Counted from the first letter of the stretch, positions 8,176 through 16,926 are shown. The stretch: 47,944 nt of DNA from an uncultured Synergistaceae bacterium (GCA_937868015.1 CALMLW010000256.1:1-47944); one strand, 5' to 3'. Notes: generated by a model from the letters alone, not told the origin. A program made the numbers and translations.

Positions 8176-8190
8176 CACCGCAGTGCGGTG
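8176..8190. promoter_or_regulatory. Palindromic operator candidate (CACCGCA-G-TGCGGTG)
   Basis: A perfect 7-bp inverted repeat with a 1-nt centre lies just downstream of the TTGACA box at 8211-8216, about 100 nt before the CLCA-like start. The position, over or just after the -10 region, suits a repressor site or a transcript hairpin. No regulator can be assigned. Confidence 0.4.
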
Positions 8191-8216
8191 TAGTACAATA
8201 GCACTTTTTCTGTCAA
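8188..8216 (-). promoter_or_regulatory. Possible promoter of the CLCA-like gene
   Basis: The minus strand has a consensus -35 TTGACA (8211-8216). The -10 is poor: the best reading is TACTAC at 15-nt spacing (8190-8195), with CTACAC at 17 nt. It may need an activator. The rest of the 528-bp gap (8217-8501) shows no gene that I can support. Confidence 0.35.
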
Positions 8217-8501
8217 AAACAAGAGGCAATCTTCCCCGGGGAACCTCGACTTGTCAGGTTTGCCCGCTGATTCCGCTCTATTTCGTAGTGACAGTTCCCT
8301 TGTTTTGCCCCCATAATATACGCACCCCTTTGGTGTGAGGTTTTTGGTCTGCGCCTTAACCTTACTTCCGCTGTTCAAGCGGCACCAGAGGGGTTTTGCG
8401 TGTCTTCTCTTCCTGTTACCTGCGGATCAAGGTTCCCCGAGAACGCCCAAAAGAACTGAGAAGGCCGATTATTGGAATCTTTGTCCCCGCCGGAACCGAA
8501 G

Positions 8502-8538
8502 AAAAACGCCCCCTTTCCGGCCTAGGAAAGGGGGCGTT
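8502..8538 (-). terminator. Terminator of the gamma-glutamyltransferase operon
   Basis: A perfect 14-bp stem (AACGCCCCCTTTCC at 8505-8518, its complement at 8525-8538) with a 6-nt loop. On the minus strand it is followed by a five-T tract, 67 nt after the stop of the gene at 8605. Confidence 0.85.
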
Positions 8539-8604
8539 CATGGATAAGGCCGCGCCCGTCGCGGAAGATCCAAAGGAGGGGTAGGCCCTTTGATTCTCCC
8601 GCCG

Positions 8605-10263
8605 TCACCAGGGGGCCACGCCTCCATCCGCCCGGGGTTCCGTGGCCCCCGCCAGCGTTCCCTGATCCGTTCTCCAGATGATTTCTCCCCGACCAAAGGA
8701 TAGGGATTCCCGTTCGCACGTCACCGCGTGTCCTTTGCGGGCCAAGGCCTGGGCCAGGGCGGAAGGAAATCCGGGCTCCACGGAGACCTTCATGCCCCCC
8801 ATCCACTGCCAGCGCGGGGCATCCAGGGCCTCCTGGGGGTTCATGCCGAAGTCCACGGTGTTCATCACCACCTGCACGTGCCCCTGGGGCTGCATAAACC
8901 CTCCCATGACGCCAAAAGGCCCCAGGGCCTCGCCATGGCGGGTGAGAAAACCGGGAATGATGGTGTTGTAGGGGCGCTTTCCCGGCGCCAGGACGTTGGG
9001 GTGCCCCGGGGTCAGAGAGAAGCAGTGCCCCCGGTTGTTCAAGGCGATGCCGGTACCGGGGACCACCACCCCGGAGCCAAAGCCCATGTAGTTGCTCTGG
9101 ATGTAGGAGACCATGGTCCCCTCCCCGTCTGCGGTGCAGAGGTACACCGTTCCTCCGGGAAGGGGGTTCCCCGCCGAGAAGTCCCCCGCCTCGGAGCGGA
9201 GCAGGGCCCGCCGGGACCGGGTGTACTCCTCGGAAAGAAGTTCTTCCACGGGCACCGGCGCGCATCGGGGATCCGCCACATACCGATGGGCGTCGGCGAA
9301 GGCCATTTTGATGGCCTCGATCTGGCGGTGCACCGTGAGGGGGTCGTGGTGGTCCGGAAAGGAAAACTCCCGGAGGATGGAAAGGGCCAACAGCGCCACG
9401 AGGCCCTGGCCGTTGGGGGGCATCTCCCAGACGTCAAAACCTTTGTAGGCCCCATGCAGGGGCTCCACCCACTCGGGGGCGAAGGCCCCCAGGTCATCCA
9501 GGGTCAGAAATCCCCCGGTGCGCCGGGCGTGGGCCACCATGCGCTCCGCCAGCTCTCCCCGGTAAAAGTCCCGGGCGTCGCTGTCCCCGATGCGCTCCAG
9601 GGTCTCGGCGTGATCCCGGGAGGCCCACCGCTCGCCGATCCTAAGGGGACGCCCCGCAGGGGCAAAGGTCTCAAACCAAGGAGCGAAAAGCTCCCCCGAT
9701 TCCCGGGCGTACCGCTGGAACGATTCCGCCATGCAGCGCCCCACCGTCACGGAGACCGCATGCCCCTCCCGGGCGTAGGCCACCGCCGGAGCCAAGTTCT
9801 CCCGCAGCGACAGACGCCCCATCTGGGACGTGAGCTCCGCCCACGCCGCCGGAGCTCCGGGAACGGTGACGGGGGCCCATCCCAGGGGAGGCACGGCGCT
9901 CCACCCCTCCCGCCGCGCGGTGTCCAGAGACAAGCTCCCGGGGCAGGGGCCGCTGGCGTTGAGCCCCCGGAGACGGCCGTCTTTCCACACCAGAGCGAAG
10001 GCGTCGCTGCCGATGCCGTTGGAGGTGGGTTCCACCACCGTGAGGGCCGCCGCCGTGGCCACCGCCGCATCCACGGCGTTGCCGCCTTTTTTTAGAATTT
10101 CCAGCCCCGCTTGGGCTGCCAACGGGTGGGCGGTACACACCATCCCCCGGGAAGCGTAGAGCACTGCCCGGCGGGAAGGGTATCGGTGATACTCCGGGTC
10201 GAAGCCCAGAAAGGGAAGACCCCCGGCAAGGTCTTTTCGATCGGAATAATCAGAAGAAATCAA
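8605..10263 (-). CDS. Gamma-glutamyltransferase family protein (YwrD-like, no signal peptide)
   Basis: A 552-residue N-terminal-nucleophile hydrolase of the gamma-glutamyltranspeptidase family, which cleaves or transfers the gamma-glutamyl group of glutathione-like substrates. The precursor should cut itself before Thr372 (in GGTVYLCTADGEG). The substrate-pocket signature FGSGVVVPGTGIALNN follows. The N-terminal half has the usual KKGGNAVDAAVAT and PTSNGIGSDAF blocks. A TTG at 10263 preceded by AGGAGGTG with 7-nt spacing was chosen; a longer frame from further upstream adds only Arg/Gly-rich sequence overlapping the previous gene. No signal peptide is visible, so unlike classical secreted enzymes this one looks cytoplasmic, as in YwrD-type proteins. 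It lies 92 nt after a TauE/SafE permease gene, in the same transcript. Confidence 0.88.
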   Translation of the reverse strand: MISSDYSDRKDLAGGLPFLGFDPEYHRYPSRRAVLYASRGMVCTAHPLAAQAGLEILKKGGNAVDAAVATAAALTVVEPTSNGIGSDAFALVWKDGRLRGLNASGPCPGSLSLDTARREGWSAVPPLGWAPVTVPGAPAAWAELTSQMGRLSLRENLAPAVAYAREGHAVSVTVGRCMAESFQRYARESGELFAPWFETFAPAGRPLRIGERWASRDHAETLERIGDSDARDFYRGELAERMVAHARRTGGFLTLDDLGAFAPEWVEPLHGAYKGFDVWEMPPNGQGLVALLALSILREFSFPDHHDPLTVHRQIEAIKMAFADAHRYVADPRCAPVPVEELLSEEYTRSRRALLRSEAGDFSAGNPLPGGTVYLCTADGEGTMVSYIQSNYMGFGSGVVVPGTGIALNNRGHCFSLTPGHPNVLAPGKRPYNTIIPGFLTRHGEALGPFGVMGGFMQPQGHVQVVMNTVDFGMNPQEALDAPRWQWMGGMKVSVEPGFPSALAQALARKGHAVTCERESLSFGRGEIIWRTDQGTLAGATEPRADGGVAPW

Positions 10264-10270
10264 GGTTTCC

Positions 10271-10278
10271 CACCTCCT
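10271..10278 (-). promoter_or_regulatory. Ribosome binding site supporting a TTG start
   Basis: The minus strand reads AGGAGGTG 7 nt before the TTG at 10263, far stronger than any site upstream of the alternative ATG at 10290. This decides the start of the gamma-glutamyltransferase gene. Confidence 0.7.
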
Positions 10279-10355
10279 CAAGTGGCGCATGTCGTCCCTT
10301 CGGGGCTCCTTCGACCGGGGCCTCTCCCCTCGTCGCCGAACCCCAGGCCCCGATC

Positions 10356-11108
10356 CTACCAGACGTCCCCTATCATCTTCGCCGCGCTGACGATGACCAC
10401 CACCACCAGGATACGCCGGATCCACCGATTACCCTTGGCCACGGTGAACTTGGCGCCGATCCAGGCCCCCACCACACTCCCCACGGCAAGCACTAGCCCC
10501 ACTGGGGGATCCACCATGCCGTTGGCGAAAAAGATCGCCAAGCTCACGGCGGTGTAGCATCCGATGATCACCGATTTGATGGCGTTGCCCTCCACCAGGT
10601 CCACCCCGGCGGCGGCGGCGAGCCCCCAGGAGATAAAAAGCCCCGCCCCGGCTTGGATGAATCCGCCATAAAAACCTATCCCGGCGAAGAGGGCATAGGT
10701 CATCCATCGAGACCATCGGCGATCCTTCCGGCCCTCCCACATCTCCGGTTTTCCCAAAAGGAGCACCGCCATGACGGAGATGAGCCCAGCGACCACGATG
10801 TTCAGGGTGGCCTTATCCACCTTGACCGCCGTAAAGGCCCCCGCCGTGGCCCCCAGCGTCGCCACCAGGGCCAGGGGAAGGGCCGACCGGAAGGATAGGA
10901 TCTTGTCCCGACGGAAACTCGTCGCCCCGGAAACGCTCTGGAGCAGGATGGCGATGCGGTTTGTGCCGTTGGCCATCGCCAAGTCCATGCCGAGGAAGGT
11001 GAGCATGGGCAAAACCAAGAAGGCCCCCCCTCCCGCCACGATGTTCAAAAAACCTTGGGCCAATCCCACCGCCACGATGGCCCCCACGTGCCACAGGTTA
11101 AGTTCCAT
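10356..11108 (-). CDS. TauE/SafE family sulfite/organosulfonate-type permease
   Basis: A 250-residue integral membrane protein with about eight hydrophobic segments and the family half-repeat signatures: FLNIVAGGGAFLVLPML with LAMANGTNRIAIL near the N-terminus, and AGIGFYGGFIQAGAGLF in the middle. The ATG at 11108 has AAAGGAG 6 nt upstream; the longer frame adds 23 polar residues and no ribosome site. It is the first gene of a two-gene unit with the gamma-glutamyltransferase, behind a good promoter at 11230-11257. Members of this family move small sulfur-containing anions, often as exporters. A link to sulfur released from glutathione-type compounds is inference. Confidence 0.85.
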   Translation of the reverse strand: MELNLWHVGAIVAVGLAQGFLNIVAGGGAFLVLPMLTFLGMDLAMANGTNRIAILLQSVSGATSFRRDKILSFRSALPLALVATLGATAGAFTAVKVDKATLNIVVAGLISVMAVLLLGKPEMWEGRKDRRWSRWMTYALFAGIGFYGGFIQAGAGLFISWGLAAAAGVDLVEGNAIKSVIIGCYTAVSLAIFFANGMVDPPVGLVLAVGSVVGAWIGAKFTVAKGNRWIRRILVVVVIVSAAKMIGDVW

Positions 11109-11229
11109 CCCGCACTCCTTTCCGTTACCCGGTTTTTCGCCCCCCCCCCGGGGGAAGGCGTCCCCTCTCCGGAGCAAAGGCCCTCGCCGCCATCTAAACC
11201 AGGGGGCCCCTCGGGGGGGACATGGCCCA

Positions 11230-11257
11230 TATATAAGCCCCTACTACGTATTGTCAA
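11230..11257 (-). promoter_or_regulatory. Sigma70-type promoter of the TauE-gamma-glutamyltransferase operon
   Basis: On the minus strand, TTGACA (11252-11257) is followed after 16 nt by TATATA (11230-11235). Transcription would start near 11223, leaving a GC-rich leader of about 115 nt that could fold but matches no class I recognise. Confidence 0.7.
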
Positions 11258-11411
11258 GCGGCCCCTCGAGAAAACGAGACAAAAGAAAGACTTTTTCGCC
11301 TCGGGCTTTCGATTAGCCCCTACTCCCCGGGAAGATCGACCGCCCATGGCATAAGGATCCCGTCGCCCCCAGAGCGCCGAAAGGCTTTGATCTTTTCCCC
11401 TTCCTTGGCTC

Positions 11412-11440
11412 TTGTGCCCCTCGGCCTTCCGGCGTATGTT
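11412..11440 (+). promoter_or_regulatory. Weak promoter candidate for the second TauE/SafE gene
   Basis: TTGTGC (11412-11417), 17 nt, TATGTT (11435-11440), about 90 nt before the GTG start. It is a partial consensus match only. Confidence 0.3.
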
Positions 11441-11532
11441 GATGGTGTGGGAGGGGGGGCGAAGGCCTGGGCCCCCTTTATCCCGGAAGAGGCCCAAACA
11501 GGATGAGTCGCTAGGAGAGGAATGGTGGCCCG

Positions 11533-12294
11533 GTGGAGCCTTTGACGTGGGGAACAGCCCTTTTTCTTGTGGTGGCGGGATTTTTTGCCTCCTTCGTAGA
11601 TTCCGTGGTGGGCGGCGGGGGACTCATCTCCCTCCCCTCGCTGCTTTTTTTGGGCCTTCCTCCCCAGCTGGCCCTGGGCACCAACAAGCTCGCCGGGGTC
11701 ATTTCCAGCTTTACCAGCTCCCTCGCCTTCCTCCGATCGGGCCGCGTGGAGATGGAGATCGTCCGCTGGTTCTTTCCCCTTTCCCTAGGGGGATCGGTGC
11801 TGGGGGTCCTGACGGTGCGCCGCGTTCCCCCGGACTTTTTGCGCCCCCTGGTGTTGGTCATGCTCGTGCTGGTGGCGCTATACACGGTGTGCCGCAAAGA
11901 ATGGGGGCAGCACGCCACCTACGCGGGCCCCACGCCCCGGGTATGGGTTTGGGGAGGCTTGGCGTCCCTAGGTCTGGGCTTCTACGACGGATTTTTTGGC
12001 CCCGGCACGGGGTCTTTTCTGCTGTTCGTCTTTTTGATGCTCGGTTTCGACTTCGTCCGGGGCGCCGGGAATGCCCGGGTGCTCAATTTTGCCAGTAACA
12101 TCGCCGCCATCGTCACCTTCGCCCTGTTGGACTCCGTCCAATACACGGCGGGGCTCGTCATGGGCATCGGCATGGTAGCGGGGGCCCTGGCGGGCACGCG
12201 CCTGGCCCTGACCAAGGGAGTGGCCTACGTGCGCCCCCTCTTTCTTTCCGTCACCACGGTCCTCATAGGCAAACAGATCTGGGACCTCTTCTAG
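11533..12294 (+). CDS. TauE/SafE family permease (second, divergent paralogue)
   Basis: A 253-residue membrane protein of the same family as the product of 10356-11108, oriented away from it. Signatures: SFVDSVVGGGGLISLPSLLF and LALGTNKLAGVISS near the N-terminus, then GLGFYDGFFGPGTGSFLLF in the second half, with about eight hydrophobic segments. The frame starts at a GTG (11533); AGGAGAGG lies at 11513-11520, a rather long spacing. An ATG at 11522 is out of frame. Sequence differences from the neighbouring paralogue are large, so this is not a recent duplication. Exporter or importer of a small sulfur anion is the family expectation; the substrate is unknown. Confidence 0.85.
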   Translation: MEPLTWGTALFLVVAGFFASFVDSVVGGGGLISLPSLLFLGLPPQLALGTNKLAGVISSFTSSLAFLRSGRVEMEIVRWFFPLSLGGSVLGVLTVRRVPPDFLRPLVLVMLVLVALYTVCRKEWGQHATYAGPTPRVWVWGGLASLGLGFYDGFFGPGTGSFLLFVFLMLGFDFVRGAGNARVLNFASNIAAIVTFALLDSVQYTAGLVMGIGMVAGALAGTRLALTKGVAYVRPLFLSVTTVLIGKQIWDLF

Positions 12295-12602
12295 GATCTT
12301 CGTCGTCCCAAAGCCCCGCAATCCTTTTGAGTTTTTTAATAAAGAATGAGAGCGCATGGCGCCGATCATCGTCGTACAAACAGGCAGCACGCTTCCGAAA
12401 ACTATGGAGCACGTACGGGAAGGACCCTGCGAGGCCCCGATGGGGACCGGAACGGAGTCCCAAGTGGAGGTGGGAATCTCCCGTTCCATCCTCCACGACC
12501 AAGACCTTCCCCCGGAGGATGACCGGAGCGACTGACCGAAGGCGACGGAACCAGGGCTCCGGGCGGCCCTCCAGCGAAAGAATTCCGCCCACCGGATGAA
12601 AC
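12295..12602. other. Intergenic stretch without a supported gene
   Basis: About 300 nt between the TauE/SafE gene and the terminator hairpin at 12603-12660. Open frames exist on both strands but have no ribosome sites or recognisable motifs, and their composition is Arg/Ser-rich as in shadow frames. Nothing further is seen up to 12798. Confidence 0.6.
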
Positions 12603-12660
12603 AAAAAGGGCACTACGAAGATGATCTTTTTCTCCGAGGGAGAGGGCATCTCGTAGTGCC
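12603..12660 (-). terminator. Long-stem terminator of the ABC binding-protein gene
   Basis: GGCACTACGAAGATG (12609-12623) pairs with CATCTCGTAGTGCC (12647-12660) with a single bulged A; the 23-nt interior has a smaller hairpin. On the minus strand five T follow (A run at 12603-12607). A TTTTT run at 12665 could also allow it to work from the plus side. Confidence 0.65.
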
Positions 12661-12798
12661 TAACTTTTTGGTGAGAATCAGTATTCGCAAAGGCTCAGGT
12701 CTTTTTTGTGCGAAAGTAGGGTTAGGCGCGACGGGAAAAGCCCCCTCAAAAGACCCCCGGGGCCATCCCGGGCTAAATCCCCTGATATCAGAGGTGCC

Positions 12799-14436
12799 TC
12801 ACTGGGCCAGCCACACGTCGTAAAGCGGCGCCCAATCCGCCCCAAAGGTGGGGAGCTTGATGTTTTTCACCCGGGGCACGCTAAGGAGCTCGTTCACCGG
12901 ATTGAAGAAGAACACCCAGGGGGCGTCGTCCACGATGATCTTCTCCGCCTCGTGGTAGAGGGCGGCCCGCTTGTTCCAGTCCACTTCCACCCGGGCCTGG
13001 TCCAACATCCGGTCCACCTCGGCATTGTTATAGAAGCAGTTGTTTCCCTTGGGTCCCGCGTTGGCGGAGTGGAAGAGCACATAGAGGAAGTTGTCCGGAT
13101 CGGCGTAGTCCGCGATCCAAGAGTAGCGGAAGAAGGGCACCTCTCCCCGGTCCAGGGCGTCGATGTGCGTGCCCCAGTCCACAGTGACGATGTTCATGGT
13201 GATGCCCACTTCCATCAGCATGGCCTGCACCGCCTCGCCGATGCGCTGGTGGCGCTGGACGTTGTTGATCTGGAGAGTGCACTCCAGTCCCTTCTCATAT
13301 CCCGCCTCTTTCATCAGCGCCCGGGCCTTATCGAGGTCGTAGGGATAGCCCTTCATGTCCGTCACGTCGTACCCCGGCATGCCCGGAGGTAGTACCCCCA
13401 CGGCGGGGACCACCCGGTTCTCGTAGATCAGCTCGTTGAGCTTGTTCTTGTCGATGGCGTAATTCACCGCCTGCCGCAGGGCCTTATTGGATCCGAAGGG
13501 CTCCTTGGCCATGTTGAAGCCGTAGTAGGACACCGCCAGGGCCGGGCTCTCCTTGAGGGTGTCGGAAAACTTTTCCCGGGCATCCTGGTAGATCTCGTCG
13601 GGAACGTAGGAGAAGACGTCCAGGTTGCCCTTTTTGAGCTCTTCGTAGGCCACAGCGTCGTCGGGGACCACCACGAATTCCACCCCATCCATGTAGGGCA
13701 AGCGCTCACCCCGGGCGTCGGTGCGCCAGTAGTCGGGGTTCTTCTTCAAGGATATGCGGATATCATGCTCCCACTTTTCGAAGGCAAAGGCTCCGGTGCC
13801 CACGGGGTGGAAGCCAAAGTCCTTCCCCCACTTCTCCGCGTCCTCCTGGGGCACCACGGAAAAGGTGGGGTAGGCGAGCATCGCCACGAAGGGCGCAAAG
13901 GGGTAGTCCAGCTCGAACTGCACGGTCTTTTCGTCGATGACTTTGACCCCGGCCCACTCGGTGACCCCGGTGACATCCCGGCTCATGAAGTCCTGATATC
14001 CTTTTACCATGTCCAGGAAGTACGCCCGGGGGGAGTCGGTGAGGATCAGGCGCTCTATGCTGTACTTGACGTCCGACGCCCGGACCTCCCGGCCTCCATT
14101 GGCCGTGGGCTGTCCCTCCGCTTGGGCCTGGAAGCGCACCCCCGGGCGCAGATGGAAGGTCCATACCTTGCCTCCGTCACTCCCTTCCCACCGCTCCGCG
14201 AGACAGGGGAGCACTCCCTTGCCCTCCAGGTCGTTTTCCACCAGAGTCTCGAAGATGGTGAGAGCCAGCCGAGTGGAACTGTTATCGGTGACCTTGGCGG
14301 GATCCAGGGTGGGCACGTCCGAAGGATCGCGCCACAGCAGGGTTCCTCCCTTAACGGGGTCTTCCGCCCAGGCCCCTCCCCCCACCGCCAAAATCAGCGC
14401 CATGACTAAAAAAACCGCCCGGAAACCTCGCACCAT
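12799..14436 (-). CDS. ABC transporter substrate-binding protein, family 5 (DppA/OppA-like)
   Basis: A 545-residue exported solute-binding protein. The N-terminus is a clear signal peptide (hydrophobic core VFLVMALILAVGGG, cleavage near AWA-ED). The mature protein opens with GGTLLWRDPSDVPTLDPAKV, the usual start of peptide/opine/nickel binding proteins, and has family blocks such as NPDYWR, ALRQAVNYAIDKNKL and FFRYSWIADYADPDNFLYVL near the C-terminus. ATG at 14436 and GTG at 14433 are both possible starts; TAGGAG directly abuts them and AAAGGA lies further upstream. No permease or ATPase genes are adjacent, so it is an orphan serving a transporter elsewhere. Peptides or amino-acid derivatives are likely ligands, in line with amino-acid-fermenting Synergistota; this is inference. 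Confidence 0.9.
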   Translation of the reverse strand: MVRGFRAVFLVMALILAVGGGAWAEDPVKGGTLLWRDPSDVPTLDPAKVTDNSSTRLALTIFETLVENDLEGKGVLPCLAERWEGSDGGKVWTFHLRPGVRFQAQAEGQPTANGGREVRASDVKYSIERLILTDSPRAYFLDMVKGYQDFMSRDVTGVTEWAGVKVIDEKTVQFELDYPFAPFVAMLAYPTFSVVPQEDAEKWGKDFGFHPVGTGAFAFEKWEHDIRISLKKNPDYWRTDARGERLPYMDGVEFVVVPDDAVAYEELKKGNLDVFSYVPDEIYQDAREKFSDTLKESPALAVSYYGFNMAKEPFGSNKALRQAVNYAIDKNKLNELIYENRVVPAVGVLPPGMPGYDVTDMKGYPYDLDKARALMKEAGYEKGLECTLQINNVQRHQRIGEAVQAMLMEVGITMNIVTVDWGTHIDALDRGEVPFFRYSWIADYADPDNFLYVLFHSANAGPKGNNCFYNNAEVDRMLDQARVEVDWNKRAALYHEAEKIIVDDAPWVFFFNPVNELLSVPRVKNIKLPTFGADWAPLYDVWLAQ

Positions 14437-14533
14437 CTCCTACCACTGTCCTTTCTTTTCCCTGTCGGGAGTTTTGATTTCCCGGGGCCCGAAGCCCCCG
14501 ACCCTAAGGAGGCTCCGAGACCACCGCGATGAT

Positions 14534-14542
14534 AATATACCA
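14534..14542 (-). promoter_or_regulatory. Extended -10 promoter candidate for the binding-protein gene
   Basis: The minus strand reads TGGTATATT, an extended -10 element, about 100 nt before the start at 14436. No good -35 is visible, as is common for this promoter type. Confidence 0.35.
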
Positions 14543-14621
14543 CCCCTACCCGCCTGAGGCCAGGCCCGACGGCACCGAAGACTTCCCCTGGGGAAAGGCC
14601 CCGTCGCCCACGGAGTGTCTC

Positions 14622-16787
14622 CTATCCCCTCTCCGCCCCCGCGCGGGCCTCTTCCACCGAGAACGGGGAAGGCATGGACTCCAGGAGGGCCGCCCCGGCG
14701 GCGTCGATCATTCCCCAACCCTTCAGTTCTCCCACGGCCCCCCGGGCCAGGGCCGCCGCGTAGCGCTCCATGGCGTTCCAGACCACCTCGTCGGCGTGAT
14801 CCGGGTGGGTCTCCTGATACCTCTGGGCGAAGGCCCGGGCCTCTTCCGCGAAGCCCTGAAGGGCCGCCATCAAGGGCTCTCCCACCTCCGGATCCATTTC
14901 CACCATCTCTTGGACCTCAGCGACCCGAAGCCGGGCCCGCACGGCGACGGCCATGCACCCCAGGGCGTGGCGCAGAGGGCTCCTTTCCGCCTCCCGTCGG
15001 AGCTCTCCGTAGACCAGAGACCGAGGGGCCCCACGACGTAGCAAGGACATGAAAAGCGTCCTTTCTTCCTGGGAGTTCCGGAAGAACTCCGAGTCGGGGG
15101 CGTGACGGCGCAAAAGCGCCAAAAAGGCCCTTTGAATTCCCGACGCCTCCAGCTCGCGAAAGGCCAGAGTCGGGGTCTCCCCATGGTCGTTTCGATCCGC
15201 CGCCTCTTCGATCTGCAGGTAAATCGCCAGGGCGCTGGGGTCGTCCAGCACTCCGGCGGAATGCATGAACTCCACCGAGGAGCGCATCCACGCCAGGACA
15301 TAGCGCCAGGTGAGGGCGGAGGCTACTCGGCGGGCTTCCTCGGGGCTTTCTTCGCCGATGTTTTGCAATTCCCCCCGGATCCTTTGAACCCCCGCCTCGT
15401 ACTGTCGCCGCACCTCGTCGAAGAGGGGTACGGAGGTCTCCTCCCCCTCCACCGTGGAGCTCAGGGCTCGGGCCGTGCGACGCCAGGCGCCGATGGCGCT
15501 CCGCAGGCGGACCATCCTTCCGACCAGGTCTTCCTTCATGAGGCCCAAACGGCGCAACACCAATCCCATGGTGGTACCCTGCACCAACAGGCTGAAAAGC
15601 ACCACCGCCAGGGTAAAGTCCACGATGAGGCGTCGGTTCTCTTCTCCCCCCACCTCGGCGGGAAGAATGCTTACCGCCAGGGCGATGGGAAGGGCTCCCC
15701 GGAGTCCCCCGAGAACCACCACCACTTGCTCGCGCCAGTTCACCCGGTGAAAGTTCCGGGTCAGGTTCAAGATGCCGAAGGAGGCCCCCACGATGAGGAT
15801 CCGGGCCAGTGTGATGGCGGCGATGGCCGCCAGGGCGTAGAACAGCGTGGCGCCAAAACCGTGACCCCGGGATAGGTAAACTTCGGTGAGGCCTATGACG
15901 AGAAAGACAAAACTGTTCGCCGCGAAGGAGGAAAAGGACCAGAAATGGTGCAGGTAATCCCGGGTTTCCCGGGAAAAGTACACCCGACCGTAATGGGCGG
16001 TGACGAGCCCCGCCCCCACGCTGGCCATGACCCCGGAGAGCCCCAAGGCCCCCTGGGCCAGCAAAAAGGAGAGGTAGGCAGAAACGATGGTGAGCGTGAG
16101 CTGCACCAGGGGGTCGGCGCGAACGAAGCGCATGCTCCCCATGACGACCCACCCCACGGCGACTCCCACCATAAGCCCCCCGATGAAGACCAGAAAAAAC
16201 TCCACCGCCGCCAACAACACGGTGCCCACGGAAAAAGGCGCCCCCGAGGAGACCAGCCCCAGCACAATGGCGAACATGACGATGGCCGTGGCATCGTTGA
16301 AGAGGCTCTCGCCGTCCACCAACATGGTGAGGCGTTTGGGGGCCCCCAGCTCGTGGAACAGGGCGATCACCGCCACGGGGTCCGTGGTGGAGATCAGGGC
16401 CCCGAAGACCAGAGCCGCCCCCATGCCGAGGGGGGTCCAGGCGGCGACGAGCCAGGCGGAGACCAGAGTGGCCACCACCAGCCCCGGCACCGCCAACACC
16501 ATCACGGGCACGATGTTCTTTTTTAGGAGCTGGACATCCATGTTGAGCGCCGCGTCAAAGATGAGGGCGGGCAAAAGGGCGTAGAGGATGAGGTTTCCCG
16601 TGAGGTGAAGCCGAGAAAAGGCTGGTAGGATGCCGAAAATGTTGACCACGGCTCCGATGATCAGGCCGATCAGCACCAGCCCGATGGTGTAGGGGAACTT
16701 AAACCGCTTCAGCGCGATGTACGCCACGCTGGCGTAGAGCAACACCTGGATCACCACTGCCACGGTGCTGACGGAGATGTCTTGCAT
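14622..16787 (-). CDS. CPA1-family Na+/H+ antiporter (NhaP-like) with long cytoplasmic tail
   Basis: A 721-residue cation/proton antiporter. Residues 1-420 form about 12 TM helices with the CPA1 signature pair: TDP at 135-137 in the unwound helix (GALISTTDPVAVIALF) and FND at 163-165 (DGESLFNDATAIVMF). Beyond about residue 430 a hydrophilic, mostly helical C-terminal domain of roughly 290 residues follows, much longer than in minimal NhaP proteins; a role in regulation is likely. The ATG at 16787 has AAGGGGGG 7 nt upstream; a longer frame adds 30 Gly/Arg-rich residues. The neighbouring binding protein starts 185 nt downstream on the same strand. The ion (Na+, K+ or Li+) cannot be set from the sequence. 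Confidence 0.9.
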   Translation of the reverse strand: MQDISVSTVAVVIQVLLYASVAYIALKRFKFPYTIGLVLIGLIIGAVVNIFGILPAFSRLHLTGNLILYALLPALIFDAALNMDVQLLKKNIVPVMVLAVPGLVVATLVSAWLVAAWTPLGMGAALVFGALISTTDPVAVIALFHELGAPKRLTMLVDGESLFNDATAIVMFAIVLGLVSSGAPFSVGTVLLAAVEFFLVFIGGLMVGVAVGWVVMGSMRFVRADPLVQLTLTIVSAYLSFLLAQGALGLSGVMASVGAGLVTAHYGRVYFSRETRDYLHHFWSFSSFAANSFVFLVIGLTEVYLSRGHGFGATLFYALAAIAAITLARILIVGASFGILNLTRNFHRVNWREQVVVVLGGLRGALPIALAVSILPAEVGGEENRRLIVDFTLAVVLFSLLVQGTTMGLVLRRLGLMKEDLVGRMVRLRSAIGAWRRTARALSSTVEGEETSVPLFDEVRRQYEAGVQRIRGELQNIGEESPEEARRVASALTWRYVLAWMRSSVEFMHSAGVLDDPSALAIYLQIEEAADRNDHGETPTLAFRELEASGIQRAFLALLRRHAPDSEFFRNSQEERTLFMSLLRRGAPRSLVYGELRREAERSPLRHALGCMAVAVRARLRVAEVQEMVEMDPEVGEPLMAALQGFAEEARAFAQRYQETHPDHADEVVWNAMERYAAALARGAVGELKGWGMIDAAGAALLESMPSPFSVEEARAGAERG

Positions 16788-16889
16788 GAAAAAACCCCCT
16801 TCGATACCCAGACCGGCCGTTCCTCCCTCCCCTCCGGGATCTCGCCGGATCCCTTCGGGCCCCCTTCGCCCCTCCATCGCCCCCTCCCT

Positions 16890-16909
16890 GGGTTATCCTC
16901 AGGTAACCC
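16890..16909. repeat. Inverted repeat upstream of the antiporter gene
   Basis: GGGTTATCCTCAGGTAACCC is an almost perfect 20-bp palindrome, with one extra T in the left arm. It lies about 100 nt before the antiporter start and 17 nt after the HAD stop. It has no T tail, so an operator is at least as likely as a terminator. Confidence 0.4.
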
Positions 16910-16926
16910 TCTTCCGGCCCCCTTCC

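Noticed and set aside
11109-11223. GC-rich leader of the TauE operon as a riboswitch
   Set aside because: It can form hairpins, but I could not match any conserved riboswitch core, so no element is claimed.
12327-12649. Short open frames on both strands between the TauE/SafE gene and the binding-protein terminator
   Set aside because: No ribosome sites, no motifs and random-looking composition; they also run into the terminator hairpin.
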